A stretch of DNA of 34,535 bases from a virus. This document shows positions 27,463 through 34,207 of the stretch, piece after piece; position 1 is the stretch's first letter, and each line of letters opens with the position of its first letter. The DNA is taken from positions 1 through 34,535 of the IMG/VR virus record IMGVR_UViG_3300030419_001186. One strand, given 5' to 3'. A program made the position numbers and the translations under genes. The notes below the pieces were generated by a model. The model made no database searches, was not told where the DNA came from, and saw only the letters and a list, made by a program, of their open reading frames with translations.

Positions 27463-30400
27463 ATGGCGAATTACATCACATGCTGGCTGCGCGATCCTGG
27501 AGAGCTTCCGAGCGATAGTGGCCCCCCTGGAGGAGGGGGGTCTGGGGGAGGTCCACCTGATGATGATGACGGGGACTCCTGTGATGGGCAACTACTTTAT
27601 TTTTGCTGTGGGGATCCTAAGTTAAACTGGGATACAGTTGATGATTGTATCCCTACAGAGTTCGATAAGGATGCACTCACTGTAGGATGCACTCAAGAGC
27701 CTCCTGATATTTATCAAGGATGTTATTACGCAGAGAATGACGGTAAAACTAGATGCGAAAATGAGTGTAAGCCTCCTTATTCAACCTGTATAGGTGTTAC
27801 TTGTGATGAGTCTTCTAAAGAGTGTGGAGACGCTCCAATAGCTACAGATAAAGAGTTATACGATGCTAATGCTTGTGGGCAAGGGGTTGAGCCTGGTTGT
27901 GATTTAACTTACCCTTGTACTTATGGACCCACCACTTATTATGAGACTGTAGATGCGTGTGAGGTTGCTGATAATGAGTGTGAGGAGCCCCCAGGCTGCA
28001 ATGCTTGGAAGTGTAAAGAGCCTGGGTGCGGTCCAAATGGTGGTGAGTGCGAAGCGGTTACTTTAAGTGAGGCCCAGATGGATCAGTGCGCCTGGATGGT
28101 GGATCCTAATGATCCTAATATGGGCTGTTACGGGACCGATATGGGTTCTACTGGAGAGACTTGTAAGGTAGACAATGAGACTGTTTGGGAATATGCAGGG
28201 AAGCAAGATTGTGAGCAATCAGATGAGTGTACTTTAGATCTTTCTTGTACTAAGTGGACCTGTAATGTAGAGGGTACGGATTCAGGAACTTGTACGTCCT
28301 CCATAGTAACTGAAGATTGCGAAGGTGATGGAAGTGATTGTGGGGCTGGAGTTTATAATGGACCTGATGGCTATGGAACTGAAGATGAATGTAAGCAAGA
28401 CCCTTTATGTAATCCGTGCCCTCCTGGGTGGTATTGTGATAAATCCAGCGGAGGTGATGGTACAGGCACTTGCCTGGAAGGAGATGAGGAATCTTGCCCT
28501 GGTACATATACCAGCGATGGGTGTACTTATAGCGATGGGTGCTTTCCTGATGAACCTGAATGTGAAAAGTCTGGTTGTGAGTGTAAACCCTTTGTAGGGT
28601 GTGGGTTGGCATTAAAGAATGGAAATACTGATTGCGTAACTTGTGATCCTATCAGATATGATAAAGATAACGATAAATGTATCTACCAAGAAGATGACGA
28701 TCCTACTGAGTATTGGATAGGTGAGGATGGAAAAGGTATAACCAAACAAGCATTCTTTGAAGGCCCTTATGATACGTGGAGATTTGATAAAGATACCGCT
28801 GGTGGGAGTAGTAAATGTGAGGAATGGTGTAAGGTAGGTAATGATACTTGTTGGGCGTGTGAAGACTCTACATGTTGGGAATGTGTAGAAAAAACAATGG
28901 AAGGACAGCGAACCGCTACAGCTAAAATATGCGAGGAGGTTCCTTCTGAGGGGGACGAATGCGTTCCTAAGGAGACTGGAGGCATTACTGATGGAAAAGA
29001 TTGTATACTTCTTCAAAAAGCTGATGGAGATTTAAGATGTATTGGATTGGATGGGGCGTGTAAGACTAAAATTCAGTGCGAGACTGATGGACTTTGTGTA
29101 GGGGCTAGTTGCCCAGAGTATGATGAAAAAGCTGACTGCGAATCTTTATGCTCTTTTGAGGATTTTAATCCTCCCGCTGGGTTTAATTTAGGAGGTTCTC
29201 TGGGATTCTTTAGAATTTATGGAAGCAATTTAAATAATCCTGTTTACCAAAAAGATATTAATAATACTAGACTAAGAAATAACTCAAAGTTTTTAGGAGT
29301 TAGTAGAGGGTCTTTACGTCCTGATATCTTTAAGGAAACGATCCACATAGGAATTAAGGCGTGTGTAGATATTATAAGTAAAACAATTCCATTTAGCGAT
29401 AAGCCTTTTACGGATTTAAGCAACAGGAATATAGAAAAGAGCCTACAAGATGATTTTTTACTTAAGTTAAATACCGCAATACTAGCTAACGGAAAGCCTT
29501 TAAAGAGTTTAATAATACCTTCTTTAAGGAATCTTATTATATCAGGTAGATTGGATGAGTTTAGTAAAGAAGATGTAGTGAGTATAGCTGATCACATTAT
29601 ACACTTACAAGGTAATGATGAGTATTCCGATACTAGAAGCTTATTTAATTTACGTGATGTAAATCAGATATCTAGCGAGGCTAAAGCTATAGAGCTAGTT
29701 ACAAAACATGTATGGCCTTTAGTTAGTACGTCCTACGATGATAGAACTGCTGAAAGGATGAAGTATTGGAAGACTTTAGCTCCAGACCTTAATAAGCATC
29801 TCACCGTAAGAACCTCCGATGGTACGACCCTCCCCCTTTATTATAATATTAATGATGAAGTAGTCATAGACGGTAGCGGCATAATGACCTTAAGCCCTGG
29901 AGATTTACAGAGGTATACCAAGTCTGATGGGAGTATAGGTGAGATAAGTATTCAAAGCCTGATAGATAGAGCGGGTATATTAAATATTGAAACACTTCAG
30001 CGTGTCATGGCTATATTGGGTACTACTTATGATTTTAAAATGACCGTAACTACAGACGCTTCTGCAAGAATAGATGAGCGTTATGGAGTTACTAAAGAAA
30101 GAAAGAATTTCTACATGCTGACTTTACAGACTAGTAGCATAGAAGATCTTCCTAGAGATAATTCATTTGTCGCTAAGACTAAAGCCACTTATACTTATGA
30201 AACTAGTGGGCCTGTTAGAAATCAACATGTGGCTGCCGCACCGTATCCTTATTTAGAGTTATATGTAGATGCACAAGATCCTATCTTTAATTATATAACT
30301 AATGATGGTGTGGTAGAGGTAGAGTCTAAAGATTTTGTTTTCGATATATTTAATGATTTTAGCGCCCTTCCCGTAATCCCCAGAAGAGGACCAGTTCCGA

Positions 30401-31023
30401 CTATCGTTTTATATCCTTCGGATAAAACTTCCAATGTGGTAGCTCATAAAATATCAAGATATAAGAGTTATGGAGTAAGAGAACTAGATTTCATCATTAA
30501 TCCTAATCCAGGGGTTTCTGATATATGGCAGCCAGTTTATTTAAAGGAATCATTGGCGTACCCTGATAAGGGTATTAGTCAGACGAGAGGAACCACTCAA
30601 GATATAACCTTCTCAGTAAATACCGATGCTATAAATAATCAAGATTTATACGTAAGTGGTGGTCCTGTATTACCTAGATTAAAGTTTGGGGTTAGGTACG
30701 CTTATTCTGTAGGTAAAGAACTCGTAGACGATTATCAGGTTCCAGCAGACAAGATCGTAAGTTGGTATGAGGTATACGAAAGAATGCCTATACCAATGAT
30801 GAAGTTTATGCATAAAGAATGTTTAGATTTTAAAAACTTTGAATCTCTTTTCGCTATAGGGAAGCCTTCATCCGACGATTCCGTAAATGCTATGTACCCT
30901 AAGTTACGAGAAGTTAGATCTCAGAATTGGCTAGGCACTACCGCTCCTAATCCAGATCCAGTTAGGACTTATTTAGAAGTAAAACCTGACCACACACCCG
31001 TTCCAGTGGAGCCTTTAGATTAA
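27463..31023 (+). CDS. Cysteine-rich baseplate/fibre protein (1186 aa)
   Basis: A two-part protein. Residues 20-40 are a Gly/Pro/Asp linker. Residues 7-563 contain about 62 cysteines, with C-x4-C pairs (C-I-G-V-T-C, C-N-A-W-K-C, C-T-K-W-T-C), C-P-P-G-W-Y-C, and a C-W-A-C/C-W-E-C cluster near 466-477. Residues from about 567 onward contain only two more cysteines and look like an ordinary phage structural region with a helical part (620-800) and a beta-rich part. The cysteine density suggests tandem disulfide-knotted or metal-binding modules. No signal peptide is present, so folding would occur in the cytoplasm or after release. I do not recognise the family of either half. The start lacks a strong SD. 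It closes the fibre cluster just before the PAAR region. Confidence 0.7.
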   Translation: MANYITCWLRDPGELPSDSGPPGGGGSGGGPPDDDDGDSCDGQLLYFCCGDPKLNWDTVDDCIPTEFDKDALTVGCTQEPPDIYQGCYYAENDGKTRCENECKPPYSTCIGVTCDESSKECGDAPIATDKELYDANACGQGVEPGCDLTYPCTYGPTTYYETVDACEVADNECEEPPGCNAWKCKEPGCGPNGGECEAVTLSEAQMDQCAWMVDPNDPNMGCYGTDMGSTGETCKVDNETVWEYAGKQDCEQSDECTLDLSCTKWTCNVEGTDSGTCTSSIVTEDCEGDGSDCGAGVYNGPDGYGTEDECKQDPLCNPCPPGWYCDKSSGGDGTGTCLEGDEESCPGTYTSDGCTYSDGCFPDEPECEKSGCECKPFVGCGLALKNGNTDCVTCDPIRYDKDNDKCIYQEDDDPTEYWIGEDGKGITKQAFFEGPYDTWRFDKDTAGGSSKCEEWCKVGNDTCWACEDSTCWECVEKTMEGQRTATAKICEEVPSEGDECVPKETGGITDGKDCILLQKADGDLRCIGLDGACKTKIQCETDGLCVGASCPEYDEKADCESLCSFEDFNPPAGFNLGGSLGFFRIYGSNLNNPVYQKDINNTRLRNNSKFLGVSRGSLRPDIFKETIHIGIKACVDIISKTIPFSDKPFTDLSNRNIEKSLQDDFLLKLNTAILANGKPLKSLIIPSLRNLIISGRLDEFSKEDVVSIADHIIHLQGNDEYSDTRSLFNLRDVNQISSEAKAIELVTKHVWPLVSTSYDDRTAERMKYWKTLAPDLNKHLTVRTSDGTTLPLYYNINDEVVIDGSGIMTLSPGDLQRYTKSDGSIGEISIQSLIDRAGILNIETLQRVMAILGTTYDFKMTVTTDASARIDERYGVTKERKNFYMLTLQTSSIEDLPRDNSFVAKTKATYTYETSGPVRNQHVAAAPYPYLELYVDAQDPIFNYITNDGVVEVESKDFVFDIFNDFSALPVIPRRGPVPTIVLYPSDKTSNVVAHKISRYKSYGVRELDFIINPNPGVSDIWQPVYLKESLAYPDKGISQTRGTTQDITFSVNTDAINNQDLYVSGGPVLPRLKFGVRYAYSVGKELVDDYQVPADKIVSWYEVYERMPIPMMKFMHKECLDFKNFESLFAIGKPSSDDSVNAMYPKLREVRSQNWLGTTAPNPDPVRTYLEVKPDHTPVPVEPLD
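27778..28428 (+). repeat. Degenerate Cys-rich protein repeats (~60-80 aa units)
   Basis: Within the cysteine-rich protein, residues about 106-176, 177-259 and 260-322 each begin with C-x4-C and end with an aromatic, 5-8 residues, then C-E/K and another C a few residues on (for example Y-E-T-V-D-A-C-E, W-E-Y-A-G-K-Q-D-C-E and Y-G-T-E-D-E-C-K). Spacing varies, so this is a diverged repeat visible at protein level and not an exact DNA repeat. Similar C-E...C endings recur later, near residues 538 and 559. Confidence 0.5.
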
Positions 31024-31045
31024 ATTGAAGGGTTCATATAAGATT

Positions 31046-31231
31046 ATGGTGGAGGGTGAGATAATAGTATATAATAATTATAACGATATACCTGATAAGA
31101 TAGACCATGTTATTAGTTTCCTTCCTCATTACCCTAAAGGACCCCATACAGAAGAGGAGCATGAAATGATTTCTAAATTTGGAGAAAAGTTACAAGATTT
31201 ATTAAGGAGAGAAAATACATGCCAGCAGTAA
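31046..31231 (+). CDS. Hypothetical 61-aa acidic protein upstream of PAAR
   Basis: A small protein with I-I-V-Y-N-N-Y-N-D-I-P-D-K-I-D-H-V-I-S-F followed by P-H-T-E-E-E-H-E-M and a charged helix, predicted as one strand pair plus one helix. I chose ATG 31046; the frame is also open from a TTG at 31025 (68 aa). Neither start has an ideal SD; AAGGG lies 13 bases before the ATG. The gene overlaps the PAAR gene by 13 bases, which argues for a co-translated partner of the spike tip. No function is known to me. Confidence 0.6.
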   Translation: MVEGEIIVYNNYNDIPDKIDHVISFLPHYPKGPHTEEEHEMISKFGEKLQDLLRRENTCQQ

Positions 31232-31515
31232 CAAGAAAAGGTGATAAAGATGTGACACATTGTAGTACACCTGTGAGGGAGGGAGCATCTCCAGATGTAT
31301 ATGCAAATGGAAAAAGAATTTCTAGAGAAGGTGATACTAATAGTGTTCACGAACTTCCAGGAAGCCCTTGCCCTTCCCATGCAGCGCCTATCACTCAAGG
31401 AAGCACAACTGTATTTATTAATGGGAAGGGGTGTGGTCGAGTTGGGGATGCTATAACTGGGTGTACTGAAGTTGCTGAAGGGTCTCCTGATGTATTTGCT
31501 GGCCCCTATGCTTAA
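31219..31515 (+). CDS. PAAR-domain spike tip protein (gp5.4-like)
   Basis: 98 residues, the same size as T4 gp5.4 (97). It starts M-P-A-V-T-R-K-G-D, as PAAR proteins usually do, and contains H-C near residues 14-15, P-C-P-S-H near 51-55 and C-G/G-C pairs later, offering the usual His/Cys zinc ligands. It has two G-S/G-A-x-x-V-x-x-N-G-K-type repeats (V-Y-A-N-G-K-R-I-S-R-E-G-D and V-F-I-N-G-K-G-C-G-R-V-G-D). PAAR proteins form the sharp zinc-bearing cone on the spike. Here it should cap the gp5-like protein encoded 24 kb upstream. An AAGGAG site precedes the start. Confidence 0.93.
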   Translation: MPAVTRKGDKDVTHCSTPVREGASPDVYANGKRISREGDTNSVHELPGSPCPSHAAPITQGSTTVFINGKGCGRVGDAITGCTEVAEGSPDVFAGPYA

Positions 31516-31555
31516 GGAATAATTTAAAAAAACTAATGCTTTTATCCAGGGATTA

Positions 31556-31563
31556 TATAAATA
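31556..31563 (+). promoter_or_regulatory. Late promoter TATAAATA upstream of head-core operon
   Basis: An exact TATAAATA in the 91-base gap after the PAAR gene, 43 bases before the ATG of the first head-core gene. In T4 this octamer is the sole late-promoter element, used by sigma factor gp55 with gp33 and the sliding clamp. The head-core operon would then be transcribed late as its own unit. Position and exact match are convincing; function is inferred. Confidence 0.65.
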
Positions 31564-31565
31564 CA

Positions 31566-31584
31566 AGTAGGCATTTAGCCTATT
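31566..31584 (+). other. Leader hairpin before head-core gene
   Basis: AGTAGGC-ATTTA-GCCTATT folds into a 7-bp stem (one G-U pair) with a 5-base loop, directly after the TATAAATA. It falls in the predicted 5' leader, 22 bases upstream of the ATG and before the GGAG site. It could stabilise the mRNA 5' end. The TTTTT run at 31590-31594 starts 5 bases after the stem, so it is a poor intrinsic terminator. Confidence 0.4.
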
Positions 31585-31606
31585 CACACTTTTTGGAGAA
31601 TTAAAT

Positions 31607-32038
31607 ATGAAAGTTAATGTAACGGAAGATTTTGTAAGCGAGCTTCTTGAGTCCCGTGGTTGGGATAAGGCTGGCATTACTATTGACGAATCGAAGAAAG
31701 AGAAGAAGACTGGTGGCGGTCCTGAAGTCGAAGGTGCTAAAGAAGTAGGCAAAAGTGCTTATGATAATGAAAAAAATAGCCCTGAAGGCATTACTGAGGA
31801 CGAAGAGAAGGCTCTTGCTTGCCCTCTTTGTGAGTCCGCTTTAGAAGAGGAGCTTAGTGATGAAGCCCTTGAGGAACATGCCGCCTCCATGCTTGGTGTT
31901 TTCACCGAAGCGGGACTGATCTCGGAAGACATCGAGGTTGATCAAGAGTTCATTATCGAAAACGCTAATGAGATTCTTGATATTCTTTCTGAGGCTGGTT
32001 TGATCGTTGAGGATACTAACGAAGAAGAAGAGAAGTAG
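31607..32038 (+). CDS. Putative acidic prohead core protein (gp67 position)
   Basis: 143 residues, strongly acidic (Glu and Asp throughout, ending E-E-E-E-K), predicted helical, with a single C-P-L-C at 72-75. It opens the head-core operon, where T4 has gene 67, which also encodes a small acidic internal core protein. A possible gp21-type cleavage site (L/I-x-E before A/G) lies at L-S-E/A, residues 127-130. Codon use is shifted toward CTT, GAG, GTC and CGT compared with the fibre genes, as expected for a highly expressed product. GGAG lies 8 bases before the ATG. The function is inferred from charge and location; no sequence family was recognised. Confidence 0.6.
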   Translation: MKVNVTEDFVSELLESRGWDKAGITIDESKKEKKTGGGPEVEGAKEVGKSAYDNEKNSPEGITEDEEKALACPLCESALEEELSDEALEEHAASMLGVFTEAGLISEDIEVDQEFIIENANEILDILSEAGLIVEDTNEEEEK

Positions 32039-32040
32039 TA

Positions 32041-32484
32041 ATGAAAAAATTAGAAGAAGCAGGCATTAGTATAGGGGACTTTGCTATGTCCCTTGTTGAA
32101 TCTGGTAAAATAGGTACGAAGACGCAAACCCCTGAGGTTGCTCGTCCCGCTGAATTACCAGTGTCCGAAGTTGATATATCTGACGTTAAGGTCCCTTCTT
32201 CTATGATGGATAAAGTTCTTCAAGAATCCTTCGGTGTGGATAAGGAGGTTCCTGAGAAAGTTCAGGAACCTCAACTATCTGAACAAGAGATTCTTCAGGA
32301 GAAGATTATTACTCTTAAAAGTGAGCTTGTTGAAACTATTAATAAGCTGACTAGTTTAGTTTCGGAAATGGCAACTATAGGAGCGGGTACAACTACTCAA
32401 AATATAGGGGCTAAACAGGGTGGGGAACCTAAAAGAATTACTAGATCAAGCAAATATCGTGGACGTATTAAACCTATTACATAA
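32041..32484 (+). CDS. Putative prohead core protein, helical (147 aa)
   Basis: 147 residues with a Pro-rich middle and an extended helical stretch at about 80-115 (E-Q-E-I-L-Q-E-K-I-I-T-L-K-S-E-L), probably a coiled coil. A basic tail follows (P-K-R-I-T-R-S-S-K-Y-R-G-R). The segment D-I-S-D-V-K-V-P-S-S-M-M-D-K-V-L may be a structured N-terminal motif. L-E-E/A at residues 4-7 fits the gp21-type cleavage rule. It starts 2 bases after the previous gene with AGAAG upstream. Its last 65 bases also encode the N-terminus of the next protein in another frame. A core or scaffold role is inferred from location between the acidic core protein and the protease. Confidence 0.6.
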   Translation: MKKLEEAGISIGDFAMSLVESGKIGTKTQTPEVARPAELPVSEVDISDVKVPSSMMDKVLQESFGVDKEVPEKVQEPQLSEQEILQEKIITLKSELVETINKLTSLVSEMATIGAGTTTQNIGAKQGGEPKRITRSSKYRGRIKPIT

Positions 32485-32902
32485 ACTAGAAGAAAAGAAG
32501 AGTAGTAGCAGCCGTTACCCTTCTGGACGAGGTAAGTATTCCACTAAGAATAAGAGTGGAAACTTAGCTATTAAGTCTAGGGTAAAGGTTTACGATACGA
32601 TTAAGGATGCTTTAAAGAAGAAAGGTCCAGGTCATATTTTTTCTACCAAAGGTTCTAGAAGGTTGTATGTTATTTCAAAACGAACTAAAGGTGGAACAGA
32701 CCCCGAATCAGTAGTAAGCGGAAGGATAGCTAAGGGCTTTACCCCAGGAAGCTCTACCCCTAGTTCTGAGTGGGGCTCCGTAAAGGATCACGCAGCGCGT
32801 GTTGGTTATAAGTATACAGGCAAGAAAGCTAAGAAGCTTTCTGCCAAAGCTAGAAGAGAGGCCCGTAAGGGTAAAAAATATAAGAGAAAAACTAAGGGTT
32901 AA
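32420..32902 (+). CDS. Putative basic prohead core protein (gp68 position)
   Basis: 160 residues, very basic, beginning with an amphipathic helix (L-K-E-L-L-D-Q-A-N-I-V-D-V-L-N-L-L-H-K-L) and ending in a Lys/Arg tail. The middle (V-Y-D-T-I-K-D-A-L, H-I-F-S-T-K-G-S-R-R-L-Y-V-I-S-K-R) looks folded. The start is a GTG at 32420: an in-frame TAG at 32405-32407 lies just upstream, and AGGGG at 32406-32410 is a well-placed SD. It overlaps the previous gene by 65 bases in the +1 frame. T4 gp68 is a basic 141-aa core protein in the equivalent place, which makes this a good positional match. A DNA- or scaffold-binding role is likely but unproven. Confidence 0.65.
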   Translation: MGNLKELLDQANIVDVLNLLHKLEEKKSSSSRYPSGRGKYSTKNKSGNLAIKSRVKVYDTIKDALKKKGPGHIFSTKGSRRLYVISKRTKGGTDPESVVSGRIAKGFTPGSSTPSSEWGSVKDHAARVGYKYTGKKAKKLSAKARREARKGKKYKRKTKG

Positions 32903-32905
32903 GAC

Positions 32906-34135
32906 ATGCAACTGTTAGAAGACGTTTTTATTGTAGAAAATTTACAAATTCTTACCGAAGGTAAGACTGGTCCTATGAGGATTAGAGGTTGTTTCCAAAG
33001 AGCGGACGAAGAGAATAACAATAAGCGCGTCTATGGTAAGCCTTTACTAGAGAGAGAAATTAACAAACTAGCGGAAGCTATTACTGAGCGCAGATTGATG
33101 GGTGAACTCGACCACCCTCAGCACGACTCAGTTAAACTTTCTAACGTCTCTCACCTTATTACAGGTCTTAGCATGAAAGGTAATGAGGTTATCGGTGAGG
33201 CTGAGATCCTTGACACTCCCTCTGGCAAGGTAGCTCAAGCTCTTATCCGTGGTGGGGTCAAGGTAGGAATCTCCTCAAGAGGTATGGGTACTGTATCTGA
33301 GGATGTTCACGGTAAGCGTCACGTAAACGAGGACTTCAGATTAATTACCTGGGATCTTGTTGCTGACCCCTCAACCAGAGGAGCTTACCCTGGTCTTACG
33401 GAGTCCACTCAAATCCAAGAGATTATTGATAAGGTATACCCAGAAGCTCAAAAGGTTAAGAATTTTACCACTCTTTTAAAAGAGAGTTTAAATGAGGGGG
33501 AGGCTAAGAGTTCTGAGGATTTACATCGTGCAGGTAAACCGCGTGAAGAGGTAGAGGCAAGAGAGAAAAGACAACAGGCTCGTTCAAGAGCTATAGAACG
33601 TAAAGCTCTACAATCAACGAGGAAAAGAGAAAGCTCTTCCACTAGCCTTGCTGATCTTGTAAGAAGTAAGTTATATGAGATAGCATCGGCCCCAACCCCA
33701 TTGGCCCAAGCGCGAGCACAGCGATTGGAGATGGAGAAGAGGATGCGTAAGAAAGAAGGAATAGCAAAAACCTTTACGCCAAAGAGTAAGTCAGACGAAG
33801 ATAAACCCAAAAGAGAAGACGCTTCCACTAGCCTTGCTGATCTTGTAAGAAATAGATTAGATGAATTAAAAAGATCTCATAAAAAAACTAAACAAAAAGC
33901 GGCTGCAAGAAAGGTGAGGCAGGCTCGTCGCGTTCCAGGTGTGCCCCGTGATCCTCAGTTTGATACAAGAAAGCCTAGAACACAAAAAAGAAGAGAGGCT
34001 AGGCTCTCTCAGCACATCAAATTGTCTAGGAAGAGGACTAGGGTAGAGCAGGAGAGTAGGCGCAGAGAGTATTACGCAGATCCTCAAAGTTCCCAGGCTA
34101 GTCCTACCGACCGCGAGACACCTATGAACAAATAA
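32906..34135 (+). CDS. 21: Prohead core protease gp21-like with basic C-terminal extension
   Basis: 409 residues against 212 in T4. Residues about 20-165 match the gp21 (S80) protease: N-K-R-V-Y at 39-43, G-E-L-D-H-P with the likely catalytic His70, G-I-S-S-R-G-M-G with the likely catalytic Ser123/124, and W-D-L-V-A-D-P-S. It should cut scaffold, core and capsid proteins during prohead maturation, and also itself: L-N-E/G at 195-198 fits the L/I-x-E cleavage rule and separates the protease from the tail. Residues 200-409 are highly charged and basic. They contain S-T-S-L-A-D-L-V-R twice (246-254 and 307-315), encoded by a 30-base direct repeat. Codon use also shifts toward AGA/AAA in the tail. 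AAGGG precedes the ATG. Confidence 0.9.
   Translation: MQLLEDVFIVENLQILTEGKTGPMRIRGCFQRADEENNNKRVYGKPLLEREINKLAEAITERRLMGELDHPQHDSVKLSNVSHLITGLSMKGNEVIGEAEILDTPSGKVAQALIRGGVKVGISSRGMGTVSEDVHGKRHVNEDFRLITWDLVADPSTRGAYPGLTESTQIQEIIDKVYPEAQKVKNFTTLLKESLNEGEAKSSEDLHRAGKPREEVEAREKRQQARSRAIERKALQSTRKRESSSTSLADLVRSKLYEIASAPTPLAQARAQRLEMEKRMRKKEGIAKTFTPKSKSDEDKPKREDASTSLADLVRNRLDELKRSHKKTKQKAAARKVRQARRVPGVPRDPQFDTRKPRTQKRREARLSQHIKLSRKRTRVEQESRRREYYADPQSSQASPTDRETPMNK
33636..33665 (+). repeat. 30-bp direct repeat, copy 1 (protease tail)
   Basis: An identical 30-base stretch occurs here and at 33822-33851, in the same reading frame, 186 bases apart. It encodes the S-T-S-L-A-D-L-V-R segment. The flanks (aaaagagaa before, a helix-coding stretch after) are also similar, which points to an internal segment duplication. 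Confidence 0.85.
33822..33851 (+). repeat. 30-bp direct repeat, copy 2 (protease tail)
   Basis: Second copy of the 30-base repeat at 33636-33665. The residues that follow diverge (R-S-K-L-Y-E-I after copy 1, R-N-R-L-D-E-L after copy 2) but keep the same helical pattern. Confidence 0.85.
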
Positions 34136-34178
34136 GATAACAAAAAATAATAAAAAACATCACCTTTTAAAGATAGAG

Positions 34179-34186
34179 TATAAATA
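34179..34186 (+). promoter_or_regulatory. Late promoter TATAAATA upstream of scaffold gene
   Basis: An exact TATAAATA in the 72-base gap after the protease gene, 21 bases before the scaffold ATG at 34208. TAGGAG, a strong SD, lies between them. A separate late promoter here would raise scaffold (and probably capsid) expression above that of the protease, similar to the separate late control of capsid genes in T4. Confidence 0.7.
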
Positions 34187-34207
34187 ACAACAGATAGGAG
34201 ACTTAAC

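Noticed and set aside
28250-29016. Several minus-strand frames opposite the Cys-rich region
   Set aside because: His/Thr/Tyr-rich or Ser/Phe-rich artefacts of reading cysteine and acidic codons backwards; no SD or domain.
31586-31594. T-run after the leader hairpin as an intrinsic terminator of the PAAR operon
   Set aside because: The stem is short and the T-run starts 5 bases beyond it. The hairpin lies downstream of a late promoter, so a leader role is more likely.
31129-31752. 207-aa open frame on the minus strand
   Set aside because: It crosses the PAAR gene, the intergenic promoter region and the start of the acidic core gene. Those have strong start signals and a recognisable PAAR domain on the plus strand.
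31669-31840. C-P-L-C in the acidic core protein as a zinc finger
   Set aside because: There is only one CxxC and no second pair of ligands in the protein.
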